Of a DNA stretch of 64,000 nt, positions 45,062 to 57,971 are shown in pieces; within the stretch, counting starts at the first letter, position 1; the number at the start of each line of letters is the position of its first letter. The notes beneath the pieces are model-generated. The model did not search any database and was not told where the DNA came from. It saw only the letters and a list, made by a program, of their open reading frames with translations. Source of the stretch: Primulina eburnea (taxonomy: Eukaryota; Streptophyta; Magnoliopsida; Lamiales; Gesneriaceae); contig NC_133104.1 of NCBI RefSeq assembly GCF_022965805.1, positions 35,756,682 through 35,820,681 on the forward strand, in the 5' to 3' direction. Both the position numbers and the translations under genes were made by a program.

Positions 45062-47794
45062 TGTAACCTCCAAAAGTCAACCCACGTAAACCACATGCAT
45101 GCAAATGATCTAAATTGCTTAATTGTTTTATTTAATTGATTTTAAATGGGTACTTGATGCATATTATATGATTAAGGTTCTAATTCCTTGATTTTATAAA
45201 AACTGTAAATTTTTCTCGAATATTCGATAATAGGCTGGGGAAATGAGACCGGGGACGACCAAGATAAAATAATATTTTTCAATAAATATTTTCAAGGCTT
45301 ATTAATATGATTAAATATTATTAGATTTTTCTAAAAATGGTAAATTTCAAATTATTTTACGAGACGAGCTTGATTTTATCCGAGAAGCCGCTTTTGGGCA
45401 AACGAGGGACTTTTAAAAGATCAAATTTAGTATTTTTGAAAACTAATTTTTATAAACTTTTATTTTTCAATTAAATATGTGTTATTATGTCTAATTTACC
45501 TAAGACTAGTAGGCTCAGTTGCTCCTAAACCCAAAGGCCCAAAACCTAAGCTTATTAACATGCAAATTAAAATCTATATATATAAAAAAAGAAATCATAG
45601 GTTTTTTTGAGGCCATTCAGCCGAAATCACACACACACAACACACACAAAAATTCGAAACTTTGAGGAGGAGAAAACAATGATTCTTCGTCGCCCATTCG
45701 TCCTTCTTCGCGCCCCACACTAACTGTCGTATATTCGAGCTTTCTAAAATGAAAGGCACGTTTCTAAAATCTTTTGACGCATCATTCAAACCATATTATG
45801 CTTGTTTTTTTATTTTTGCATGAAAAATACTTATGCACGGTTCATTTAATGATAGAACAAATATTTCCAATGTTTTGACAATTTTACACTTGTTTGAAAA
45901 ATGTTATGATTTCCAAGGGTTAGGCTGCCAACATAGGATGTTCAATGGGTTAAACATGGACGATTTAAGGTGTACACAAGGGCTGGACGAGCATGTGAGG
46001 GCTGTGCATGGTGAAGGGCTGCGATCTAGGGTTTCATGAGGGTTAAGGCTACGGCTTGGTGCATGGCTGTGTGCGGCTGGGCCGGGACTTGGGAAAGGGC
46101 ATGTGCTAGACGTGGTTCAGAGTTGGGAAGAGTCCTAGCCATGGGGAACCGGTAGGGAAGAGCCCTTCACCACAAGAACTGTTCCTCAAGCAAGCATAGG
46201 TGCAATTTAGAGGGAGCGGTTCGTGGCTTGGTTGGGGTGGTCTAGGCTGGTCCAGTAGGGTCTAGAGAGGATTTCATGGGGTCAGGGCTGGGCTGGGCAG
46301 CTTGTTCCATGATGGCTCTATGATAGTAGGCGTGAACTCGCGCGGCTAGGGAGCTGATTGCGCATGGGCTCTTGCGTGGGCTGGGGCTGGGGCTGGGTGT
46401 GCTGGTCCAGAAGGGTTCGAAGAGGGTCCAGGAGAGCGTAGGTCAGGGACTGCTAAAGGGTGTCTGGTTGTGCCTCGTGGTTTGATTGAGGCCGAGTCTT
46501 AGTGAGCTAAGGTTCGGGTTTTTGGGATAGGAAAAGAAAGGGTTTGAAACATGGTCGACGGGGGTCGATTCATAGTTCACGAGGTTAGTTCAGGTGTCAA
46601 AAGTTTATGTCTAAAGTTTGGGGAGAAAATATTAAAGTTGGGATTAGTTCGGTGTTAAAACGCTTTACGATTTAGTAAATAAGGAATTAAATCAAAAGGC
46701 TCAGGTTTACATTAAATAAATATATATTTGAAGTCAAATTTAAGCTTACATAAATATTTGGGATAATATCGAGTCAATAAAAGTGAGAAAAAGTCAAAAT
46801 CGAGAAATTTTAAGTCCAGGGGCAAAACGGTCATTTTACACCTGGGTAGTACGAAAAGGGTTGACAGCGTCCCGAGGGATCATAACACATGCTAAATGAT
46901 ATTTTAAAACATTTATGATGAAAATATGAGATTTTATGAAAATAGTAAAGCTATGCAATTTTTACTGTTAAAAATGCTATTTTATAATGGCGGAAAGGAC
47001 ATGTTATTTTATAAATAAAAAGAAAGGAAACATATTTTGAAGGATGTGTTGTCTGTGACAAAAAGGATATAATATATGATTTTGGGGAATATTGTGAGAG
47101 AGAAGGCCCCAGAGGGAGCCCGACGATCGTATTTTCATTTTGCGTTGGTGCCTAGTGCTCGTCCCCATGCGCAATAGTGAGCTAAGACTGATCAATCGAC
47201 CAGAGGATACAACTAGTTCACTTTCAAGGATCAAACTTCATCCAAAATGATAAATGATTGAAAACTTTACGATTTGACGATTCATGATTAAATTATGCTT
47301 ACAAATTTATGTTAGCTTATTTTGAATATAAGTATGATTTTAGTGCATGTGCTTGTATATGTATTATTTGTTATTCATGTTTTGAACGTGCTGAGTAATT
47401 AAACTCACTAGGTTTGAATGTTGCAGGTGAGGATGAGATTGAGGGAGGCGCTGACGCTTGAGTGGATCGAGTCCGGTCAGTACACTCTCGAGGGACATTA
47501 TTTTCCGCAATAGCTTGATAATGAAATTTTTGAAATAAATATTTTGTTAATGATTTATTAGGGATTTTATGCTTTATTTTGATGTTAGTTGATCTTGCTA
47601 AAGGTCGGCGTATGATTTTTGGTTAATTAACGAGTTAGAGATTTTTATGCACTTGAGATTTTAAATGTTAAATTAATATTTGGATTATGGAAATGTTAAG
47701 TTATTTCTAATGGTGAATTTCGAATTCTATGATCAATTTTAAAAGGAAAAAAAAATCAATATGATTTTAAAGTTAAAAAATAGTGGACGTTTCA
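45062..47794 (+). mobile_element. solo LTR of a Tekay-type gypsy element (family C)
   Basis: It starts TGTAACCTCC and ends GGACGTTTCA with a perfect TSD GTATG (45057-45061 and 47795-47799). The body has a GC-rich region (46000-46550) with GGGCTGGG-type sequence and, near the 3' end, the palindrome-like TGAGTAATTAAACTCA (47392-47407). No primer site or coding region is attached. It inserted directly at the right edge of the copia solo LTR. Confidence 0.85.
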
Positions 47795-47799
47795 GTATG

Positions 47800-48460
47800 A
47801 ATATGGAATGACTTGAAAGACAAATATACCATATAGAGGCCAACATGCAGCTTGATCTTTATATAGCTTGAGTCTTGATGCCGCTTGATCTTACAAAGGT
47901 AAGTAGCCAGACTGTAGGTGTCTATCTAGAAGAATTTCCAGTTCAACTAGAGACTTTTAGCGAACCATCTTGAGTTCAGTATATCTAGCTCAAACCCTGT
48001 AAATATATTAAAATGACATCTAAATCCTAAAAGAGCTCGATGTTGTTTGTTATCACCGAAAATTAAAAATTTTCAATCTAACATTGTTCAAGGAAATGAT
48101 TTAATTTTTAGGAAGAAAATTTTGATTTGGACATATGATTCAAGAATGGATTTGAAATAACATTCATACTGAATTTATTTCGAATACGAGTCAATTGATA
48201 TTATGCTAATTTAACTAAATTAATGAAGTTTCAATTTGAAATTTACTTTAAATATATGGAAAATTTCAAATGTTGTTGCAAATTATTCGAGAAAACTTTT
48301 TTTTTTGAAAATATTCATTAAAAATAATATTTGTGTAAAAATAAAATAAATTATTTAATTTTTTTTATTCTTTTCAGACGCTAAATCGTAAATTTTAAAT
48401 TATAATTGAAAACTCTCATCCATTGTTTTTATCAATTCTTAGAGTGATATTTACTAAGTG
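47800..48460. other. unassigned AT-rich sequence
   Basis: No long open frame and no repeat partner within the window. A stretch near 48060-48090 ends in TCAATCTAACA and could be an old LTR end, but no partner is found. Confidence 0.35.
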
Positions 48461-49648
48461 GGGTGTATTCAATTCAGAGTTTTGATGACTTTTAATGACT
48501 TTTTTAAATGATAGACTTTTATGGATTTGATAAATTTTTATTGACTTTTATGGAATCTCACTGATTTATAAACAGATTTATGTGGATTTATGTAGACTTT
48601 TTTGCAAGATTTTTATAGACTTTTGTAGATTTTTTTTATAGAATTTTATAAATTTTGTACTTAACTATAACATGTGATTTTTTATTAATTTCTTTGAACC
48701 AATAATTAATTGACATATATAACATATTCAATTTGAAATTATTTTTAATATTTATATTAATAAATAAATTTACTTATTTAAAAGTTAAATCGTTTAATCC
48801 TTACATGTATATATATGTGGATTTATATGCATGTTTGTAAATTTTTTTAAAATACATCAATTTATTAACATGTAATCTTATTTTCAAATTGATAATATAA
48901 ATGTAAAAATAATATTATTTATTATTTTGTGAATATAATTTTGTATAAAAATATCATACCTTACATATTAATTAAAAATACGAAAATAAATTTAAAAAAT
49001 CATTGTTGTTACGAAACTATTAAATTATTAAGAATTAAACAACATTTTTTTGATCATCTTTTATTATTATTGAATATTACATTAATTTGTATAAATCATA
49101 CATTAAAAATCACAAAATCAATTTTATAATTCAAAATTTCTCCGTGTTATTAAAATAAAAAATTATTAAATGAACAATCAGCCAAAAAATAAAAAATTTG
49201 AAAAAGAAAGATGAAAATATATATAGAGATACACTTCGAAAATTTGAGAGAGTAATATACATAGATGAGAGGAGAGAAGATATGAAGATATGTGATGTGA
49301 AGCGACAGAGAGAGAGTTAGAAGTTTTAAAAATCCCTTCAAATCTTTGGGGTGAACCAAATACAATTTTTTACAATTTGTAGTTGTACCTTAGGCTTTAA
49401 TGTTTGTATGTCAATGAATTCCATGGAGTTATTAAAAGTCCATGGAAAATTTGAATACATGTAGACTTTTATAGAGTTTATAAAAGTCAATGTTGAATAC
49501 CACTTGACTTTTTAAAACTCCATGAAAGTCTATTTTGAATACCACAAGACTTCTATAGAGTATGCAAAAGTCTTGATTGAATACCTCTAGATTTTTAAAA
49601 TCTACAAAAGTCATTAAAAGTCAATAAATTTTTTACTTGAATACACCC
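48461..49648. mobile_element. 1.2-kb non-autonomous TIR element
   Basis: The left end GGGTGTATTCAATTC and the right end TTGAATACACCC are inverted (GGGTGTATTCAA). Both subterminal regions carry GACTTTTAATGACTTTT in opposite orientation. Many GACTTTTATGGA-type units repeat through both arms, so the element can fold over much of its length. GGGTGTATTC ends occur in PIF/Harbinger-like MITEs, but the TSD is not clear here. No transposase. Confidence 0.65.
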
Positions 49649-49935
49649 TTATAAGTATTTCCTTTTCTTTTTGGAGTATCTTTAAATTATTTTAGGGACT
49701 TTTTAAATGCAGCAACATTAATTTTAAACATAATGACATTAACTTAATATCAATGTAACTTCGGCTCATTTTTATATAAAATAGTTATACTTAGAGCCTT
49801 CAATTTGGATTGAGCTCGTCGGATTGCCCGCTCCCGCCACACAATTCAGGGCGATCCCGCCACACAATTCAAGTAGGTTGTGTTGAAATTATCAACCTAT
49901 TTAAAGATGGGCCAACTCACATTATATATATATAT
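49649..49935. other. unassigned spacer
   Basis: AT-rich with a short duplicated CCGCCACACAATTCA motif at about 49833 and 49856. No gene signal. Confidence 0.4.
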
Positions 49936-50143
49936 ATAATTTTGATATCATGCACATCTACCGTGTACACCTATGTGAGCACCGATGAGGTGTCACTCAC
50001 CCATTAGATGCGCAATTTTTTTATATTTCATCACATCCAATAGGTGAATGCGCAATTTTTCTATATTTCATCACATCCAATAGGTGAATGATACCTCATT
50101 GGTGCTCACATAAGTGTGCACGATGAGTGTGCAGCATATCAAA

Positions 50144-50148
<5 letters not shown>
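49936..50148. mobile_element. foldback MITE inside a TA repeat
   Basis: About 70 bp at each end are inverted (TTTTGATATCATGCACAT... against ...GCAGCATATCAAAA), both containing TATGTGAGCACC. Both sides are TA dinucleotides, as for TA-targeting elements. The centre holds a 40-bp tandem duplication (50010-50049 and 50050-50089). Confidence 0.7.
50010..50089. repeat. 40-bp tandem duplication in the foldback MITE
   Basis: Two copies of GCGCAATTTTT(T/C)TATATTTC...AATAGGTGAAT differ by one base. Confidence 0.85.

Positions 50149-50199
<51 letters not shown>
50145..50199. repeat. (AT)n microsatellite
   Basis: About 27 AT units following the foldback MITE. Confidence 0.95.
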
Positions 50200-50201
<2 letters not shown>

Positions 50202-51120
50202 GATCATTTATTAGAATTTATTACAGATTAAAACTTTTACATATGATATTTATATATATTTTATTACACATGTATTTGAATTATAATATTTTAAAATTTC
50301 AGTCACATGAAATTAATAGTTATCTATATTAATTTACAAAAGATCTATTTTCGTAAAAATATTGATTATCCATAATGTATAATTCTAAAAAAACAAACAG
50401 GAAAATACAAATTACGCCTATATATATAAAATGTTAAAATTTTAAAAAAATTATCAAAAAATATTAAGTTTAATAAAAAAAATTAGCTGCTTATTTAATT
50501 AGTATGATATTTTTTTTATAAAAAAAAATGTTCATTATCATATGTTAATTTTTTTTATTGTTTGATTGGCATTTGAATGGAAAAATAAAATATTTTTTCT
50601 GATTTGATAAAGTTGTCATGCTATCAAAAACACGAAAGAAAACAAATTGAAAATGTCATACAAATAAATAAACATATCTGAAAATGATCATGATGGTTTT
50701 ATCTCTTGTGTTTAGATTTAGAAAAGATAAATATTTCTAAATATTATATTATTCAAATGTCAATAAATATTCTCTTTTTTCCGCGTGCGTCGCACATACA
50801 TTTTCCTAGTTATAATAAAAATACCAGGCCGAGAAACAAAGAATTCAAGGACAAAAAATAATAAAGAAGAAAAATCATCGCCATATTTCCATGTGAATAA
50901 TAAACAAGTAATGGCTATAAGCCAACTGCCAAATGGGTTACCTGCATATCTAAAACTAGTCATACAACATCCATCATCTTTCTTCATCAAAGCACCCACC
51001 GGCCGGATCTGGACTCGATTGAACGAGTTATGTTGTCACTCCCTCTGTATGATATCATTAGAGAACATTCATCATACGAGGTACAAAGTGTTAGAAAACA
51101 AGTGCCTCAGTGTGAGTCAG
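50200..51120. other. AT-rich intergenic DNA and probable 3' UTR of the ubiquitin-like gene
   Basis: The left two thirds are very AT-rich without features. The part nearest 51120 should hold the 3' UTR of the - strand gene. An AG acceptor at about 51028-51034 (CATACAG on the - strand) would allow a further terminal exon if the GTATGA after the last lysine codon is used as a donor. This is not decided by sequence alone. Confidence 0.45.
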
Positions 51121-54100
51121 TCATACCTTTTGTCGTTTAGATCTTTGCGGTGATTCGGGGGGGCAGGCACGTTCATGGCTGGAAGAGGCCTGCTCATCCC
51201 GGTTTGCATCAGCCTGCAAGTGCCATATAAAGTAAAACCACAATCTCGTTAAGAAAACGAAAAGCATGGAGAGTCTTTTCGAGTCTAGGCTCAAGAAGGA
51301 TCTCAAATTCAATTCCCTTGGAGTAGATATCTGTCACCTGTGTTTGAACAGAAGAAGTTCCAACGTTCTCGGTAATCATGGGCATTAACTGATGAAGTAT
51401 ATTTGATAAACGTATCCCTTCTTCGCTCACGGCTGGAGCTGGAGCTGGAGCTGGAGCTGGTGCTGGTCCAACGTCTTGCCTTAGTTCACTAGGATTTGGA
51501 ATCAAACCTGAACTCAGGGGATTGACATTCTCCCCGGGAAACATGGTCCTCAGCAGATGCTCAAGTCCACCCTGGATCTGAGCCGAGAATTCTTGACCAG
51601 TAATCACTTCTGCAGCTGAATTACTAATGCCTGAAAAGTTGTGCTAAAGTAAATAACCTAACAATATAAAAATCATTTAATTCACAGGTAAAAGTACCTA
51701 GCGAAAAATCATAGTTTGTTTATAATGATCTACTGACATAATTTAACAGAATCCATAAATAGACAACCTCACAGCAATAACCAGTGAAATAAAAATAATT
51801 GCAAGTTTACCATTACCCCCAGTCACTCCATCATTTCGCTGTTGTGGAGCAGAAACAGATAAAGGTTGTTGGGTGTTGCCAACAGGACCATGATGTTGAT
51901 CCAATGCTTGGGAAACTATTTCACCATTTTGATTTCCTGCAGTTACTTGCTGCACTCTTGCCAAGACTGGATACAGTATTCCTATTGAACCACGAGATGA
52001 ATCAGAAACACGCCCAACAGCAGCAGGAACTGCAGCCACTACAGTTCTAACAGGAATTGCCCGCACTTGGGGCTCCCTGCTACTTGAATTTGAATCAAAT
52101 CCTGCAGGCTCTTGCGGACCAGAATTTACGCTATTAGAAGACACTGGAGCACCTTGCCCATGAGGCTGTGACCCAGTTGTATCTCTTCGAGGAAATACTG
52201 AACCTGATTTAAAAAATTTATGTAAAAATATAAATATGTGACGCGATTGAAATTAAGCATTTCCAGAGGTTGTCAAGAAAAACTCCGTGACTGGTTTTCT
52301 ATAGCACCTGTTCGTATTCTGATGTCGATATTTCTAGGCAGAAATCCAGAACCACCAGAGCTTGCAGCTAATCCAGAGCCCTGTTGAGCAGCACCAACCG
52401 GAATTGAACCAAAACTTACTCCTGGTTGGAAGGGCAGCGGCTGTAGTAGGTAAATAAAGCATAGGGTGAGCAAATCTTTTAACACAAGAATGGGAGGAAC
52501 ACTTGTTCAAACAAATACCACCTGAACCATGATAGGATTGGGCCCAGTTGAGGATACAAAAACAGAGGGCCCAGAATTGACCATTGCATCAGCCTGAGGA
52601 TGGGATGAATAATCATCGTTAGTGGAGGGCGATGCTTAAATTAACAACTTTTCATGAAGCTACCAAAATGGATATGCACTATAATACTACAAAACGTAAA
52701 TGTTCAATCAAACCAGGTAGTAGATCAACATACCGGTGTTTGACCCATCCTCAGAGTCATTATGGCCCTGCCAAGCTCAAGCAATAAAGACCCCAAATTT
52801 TGGAAAAGAGCTCCCGATCTTATAGCATTAGATTGAATTCTTGACCGCTCTAATGAATCAGTAACAACTGCTTGACACTGCAGTTGTCCAGCAAGTTGCT
52901 GCAGTTGAAGACAGAGTTATAGAAGCACCAATCTCTAACCACAAGATGAGTATTATGTTTGTCATATTTGACGATCACTGGAGACAGAGAAACAACCCTT
53001 CTTTGATTTATATCTATAAATTCACAGTTACCAGATTTGACATACCGATAAGCATTCAGTGGCTTGGCCAACAAGCAGTTGTCTGGTAGATGTCATCACC
53101 TCTGCCAAGGATTCTGGTGTAAGGAGGCCTCTGGCCTCGTTAGAATGTAGAGTAGTGTCTAATTCCTGTTCATCACACTCAGAAAAACCAGTATTTCCAC
53201 CAGCTGAAAAGTCAAAAACTCAAAACACTCAGAGACGAGAAAAGTTGATGGAACAAAATGGAAGAATTACAAGTTTTAATCAAGGATAGTTCCAGACCAT
53301 TGGCAGTAAATTCTTGCCGCAAATGACTCAAGTACTGTAACAAAGTAGTCAATGAATCTGGTATTATCTGCAATTAAAGTATGAGCTAGAAATATTGTCA
53401 TTTTATTCAAAGATTAATACAGCGAAAGGAAGGGATTACACATTCATTTATGGAAAACATAACCCAATATTTCTTTGTTTGTTTAAAGTATCAATATTTA
53501 GACTGTGCACAAGAAGAAGAATTAAATCCAAGAGCTACCGGTGGCTGCATAGCTTCCACTGGTACAGATGCAGCACCTAGTTGGTCGGACTGCATTCTGC
53601 TAGAATTTCTAAGGCCACCATGACTGGGCAGAACAGAAAACCGCTCTGGAGGAAGTAGCTGCCCAAGAGAAACATGAAAAATATAAGTCGAGTGTTATCT
53701 CAAAAAAACTCTCAATTAGAGATGGCATTGAATCAAAACTAGCATAGCTCTCTCTTATAGGAGAAAATAGTGCTAATAGTCAAGCATTCACACTTACATT
53801 AAGATCAATTCCTTCGCCACCATTTCCAGACCTTGGGATTCCAAATGAACTCAAAACAGCTGAAACGATCTAGAAAGCAGACCACCGGAAACATATATGT
53901 CTATTAGAGAATTATAGTTCTTATAATCTAGTGAATATTCATATATTTACCCGATTGAGATCAGGAAATGCTCCATCTCCCTGCTCTGATAAGTTGAAGG
54001 TTCCAACAACCATACCAGAACCTGCTTGGTTGCCAGGATTAAGCCCGATTCCTATCGTTGGATCAGTTGCTGAAAAGAGAGAGGGGCTTGATAGTTAGGT

Positions 54101-57100
54101 GACTAGATAATAGCCTTCAGATATAGCGCACACAGAATGAAAAACTGGACGTAAGGAAAGGAAGTAAGAAGACCTATAGCAGTAATGAAATATTGGATCA
54201 TCAATGTGGCACACAAAATTCATCTTGATATTGAGACACACTTAGCAAGTTATCAGGTTGGAACTCACAATGAGCTCAATGTAGATGCTGTTTGATCATT
54301 GGTTTCTGGTGTATGAAGCAGCTTAATTCGACATGACTATTGATTTGATTAGAATAAGCTTAAAGCTAGATGGTTCTTACAGATTTATCAAGGAATAAAA
54401 AGGTCTCATTATTTTAGCCATATTTAGTAATCAAGGTTATATTATCTTTCTGCTTTGTTAGATCATGCCCCCGTGAACCCAAGATCAATTCGTAATGCGC
54501 ACAAGTATGTTTGAACAAAATTACTCTAATTCAAAAACTGAAAAGCAATTTCAAACAAATCCAACTGATTATCTTAATAACAATATTCTCAAATCAATTC
54601 AAATAATCATAATCTAGTCATGATAACCAACACTAATTAAATCCTATGGGAGACAAGGGTTTTAACATCTTGTTCCAAGAATTATGATAATTGGAAATTG
54701 AATAGTGAAAAACCTTTATCATCTTTTTAGAAGGTGGCGTCCCCACTTTCCAACAAAAGGCGCCATTGTGTGTTCACACTAACTAAACTGATCTTGTAAA
54801 ATCCATAATTCTAGAAGGACAAGGATTCTAGCAAGCACAATACATGAAGCATTTTTTTTCTCAGAATGAGGAACTTGTACTACCTATGTGATGATTAATC
54901 TATTGAATGAAATATATGCTATACCAAACCTGGATGATCAAATGAGCTCTCCAGAGATGGAGCAATTGGTTGTCTCACTACCAGGTGCAGGGTGTGACCA
55001 TCTTCTACATCTAAAGATTCATGCATTAAGGAACTCAAGCAAAAGATAAATGATAAAGAAAAAACCCTCTAAGATTCTAACTCAACCTCTGAACTCATAG
55101 TTTAGTATAAATGAATATAATGAACACATCTTTATAGAAAAAATGCAAAATATGTAATTCAAGTACTATAAACTTGTAGAGATATTTCTTCATTCCAACA
55201 GCTCAATCATTCTTTTTATTAACAATTTTCCTCCTACCAAGAACATTGTTCTTGAACTACTATATGAAAAGATAAATAAAATTTCTAATTTATTTTGAAA
55301 TAGAAATCTGTATTTACAACCCACTGATTGGACCACGGACCAACAGAACGAACCGAATTTTGCCTGAATTGGAAACCAGGTTGACCCTTGCTCCAGGTCG
55401 AATTACTAAGATTATTATAAAATCTTAATAACAAGGCAATTTAGGACAAAAGTATATATAAGAAACTAATATTGCTAGTATTTTTATGCAAACAATTCAG
55501 TCTTGCTTTCAAGCATGTACTATGTGGACTAAATCAATATGTCATGCCATAAAATGATGATATGAGGGAATACAATGTTCTCTAAAGTATCAAAATTAAC
55601 TCTTGCAGTCAAGATTCGCGTGGTTCTACATATAATAATAAAAATCCAATAGAAATATATCAACTTAAACAACAAATGTTTCCAAATAAACATTTATCTA
55701 AAACAAGATTTCATCTATTGAAAAAACTCAATTTTAGAGTGACACTGATACCAGATACTCAAAGATGAAGGTCAATTATTAAGCTTAATAGAATTCACAT
55801 TCTATCCGTAAAACAGATGTTTACAGAAGTTATTTCCTTAAAGCCTAAGTAGGAATCCATACTCTTTCAAAGGACTTGCACATTGACTCCCTTGAAATAA
55901 ATCATTATGATGTACCCCGACTGTTACCCAAATGTTCACACCTCTCTCATATGTTAATATGGATCCAACCAAAGACTACAGCAAGAGTCAAAGACTCAAC
56001 TAAGCCATAGCAATTTCACAATGTAACAGCAACACAAAAACTTTTCTCATCTTTCTTTACCTGAGAATAATTCATGTAGATTTTTCATTGCCTCATACAA
56101 TGGAGTGCAATTTCACTTATCAAGCATTTTATTTAAAGGAAGATGGCACTATCAGCCACCAGAAAACAGCCTGCTTAATTAACAGCAATTCAGCATTGCA
56201 ATAATTAAGCTAACCTTGCAAATGAAAGTTCATGCAAGTCAGTTATGCCAGGTATATTGAATAAAACTTCGAAGAAACTTCCACATTCAAATAAATCGAA
56301 AGACAAATAAACAAACAATAGAAAAAGAATCAGTCAAAAACAATAAGCGCCCTTCCCAAAACTCAAAGACTCACAAATCAAAACTTCAAAGGATACGGTA
56401 AGCAGAGAGAAGCTGATCATCCTTCAAAACTTTTCCACGGCATATAAGGCGTTGTTGCTCAGACAGGACACCAGTTAAAGAAGCTATCTGTTCCTTAAGT
56501 TCAGGAACAGGAACCTGCAACCAGTGTACAAATTAAGAAACTAAGAATGATTTGAAATCACTATGTAAAACCAAATTCTCATTTTCTAGTCAGTGACAAC
56601 ATGCATGATGAGATCACTGTGGTGACCCTACTTAGGGGTGAGCTGAAACTGAACCAATCCGAACCACCAGTTTAGATCGGTCTTTAAGTAATCACGGTTG
56701 GGATTGGTTTAAAATCAATCAAACCGACTTTGTAAATACAGAAAATATATAGTAAACTTTATTTAAAACATAATTTATTATAACCTTTATGATTATAGAA
56801 ATTTGATTTGCCGTATAGGTTTTACTTCTTTCTCATATCTATTTAATATTTTTCCATACTATTTTTGGAGAGAAAGATGTTGATATCAGTAGGACGTAGG
56901 TTATAATGAACGATTATGGAGTTTCTTTTGAAACTATAGTAATTCATTTTGAGGATTTATATTTTTTATGCTAAATTTATAAGGTCACGGGCATGTATTA
57001 TATTGTTAAATATTTTAAAATCTATGCACTTATTGACATTTGTTTATCTATAATAGCTCATGCAGAAAATTAAAATTATGTTTAAAAATATTTCATTAGG

Positions 57101-57971
57101 AAAAAAATCAAAATTTGAAATCGATCATTCAAACCAAACTCAACCGAACCAAACGAAACACTAGATTTGGTTTATAATTATTAATGATTTGGTTTGCTAT
57201 TTAGTATAACCGATAAACTTGGTTTGGTTTGCTCACCCGTGACCCTACTAATGCATATTTATGCATGAGCCTCGTTACAACATATCCAGCAAACAGCTAA
57301 AGATATCAAAATAAGTTGAAATAACTTGTGCCTTCCCATCCCACCACAGATTCCTTATCTGCACAGAAACAGTAAAAACCATTTTCATCCAGGTCCCAAC
57401 CGCCTAAGTTGCAAGACTCGCTCCAATTCGGAAAAAACATGACACGCCGGTCCGTTTTCTTAGACCTAAAATGCACTACAAACTCTAAATTTTATTTCAA
57501 TAACTCACAGATTGCTTGCCGCTCACCCCCACGAGACAAACTACATAATCATTCCTCTAAATCAATTAATTGAATTTCTAGAGAAAATTATCCACATCAG
57601 CATAATATAAGATAATGCCATCAGAAATCCATGAAGTTGATAACTATTCAAATGATAAATGAGAATTCAGTAGAAGAAAACGAAGAAATTTGATCCATGG
57701 TCAACTCAAAGCAGCTTTATGATAATTTACATTGCAGCACACATATAAAACACATGCGTGAATAAACTAAAACGGACATAGGTGCAAAGGCACAACCGTA
57801 CAAAATTGACTGAAAAGATCCGAGCGAAAGGGAAATATATATTACACATTTATCCACTCGCAGTGTGAAAGTTTGAGAATCCAACGTCTTGATCTTTATT
57901 TCAACGGTAGTTTCAGAACCAGCCACATCATTATGGGATATGTCTATGCGCTCACCACTCTTACTTCCCAT
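51121..57971 (-). CDS. BAG6/CIP73-like ubiquitin-like domain protein (14 coding exons)
   Basis: I assembled it from exons with GT..AG borders and consistent phase: 57971-57846, 56514-56397, 55010-54930, 54069-53951, 53869-53798, 53658-53539, 53367-53298, 53203-53046, 52898-52734, 52593-52522, 52440-52308, 52203-51811, 51630-51338, 51213-51121. Total 670 residues, near the 691 I recall for Lotus CIP73. Residues 22-97 are a ubiquitin-like domain (KIKTLDSQTFTLRVDKC, LICRGKVLKDDQ) without a terminal Gly-Gly, so it is an integral domain. Residues 230-410 resemble the conserved BAG6 middle region. Residues 597-609 are a Pro-Ala repeat, and KRQK at the C-terminus may be a nuclear signal. Family members chaperone ubiquitin-linked or membrane-targeted clients; CIP73 binds the symbiosis kinase CCaMK. 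The exact stop is uncertain: the final codons AAG-GTA-TGA could also be a splice donor. Confidence 0.9.
56633..57238. mobile_element. hAT-like MITE in intron 1 of the ubiquitin-like gene
   Basis: The ends TAGGGGTGAGC and GCTCACCC are inverted, with a direct repeat GTGACCCTACT on both sides (56622-56632 and 57239-57249). Its 8 bp next to the element would be a hAT-type TSD. The subterminal parts hold GAACCAATCCGAACC / GGTTTGGTTT type sequence, like the MITE at 9896-10434. It is clear of the exon borders. Confidence 0.75.

Noticed and set aside
45833..46039. 68-residue ORF in the family C solo LTR
   Set aside because: It lies in LTR sequence bounded by a perfect TSD and shows no domain.
46000..46550. 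GC-rich stretch as a CpG-island promoter of a host gene
   Set aside because: It falls within a solo LTR with defined ends, and no gene follows.
50760..51153. ORFs on both strands downstream of the ubiquitin-like gene
   Set aside because: They overlap the probable 3' UTR and the last exon on the opposite strand; no domain is recognised.
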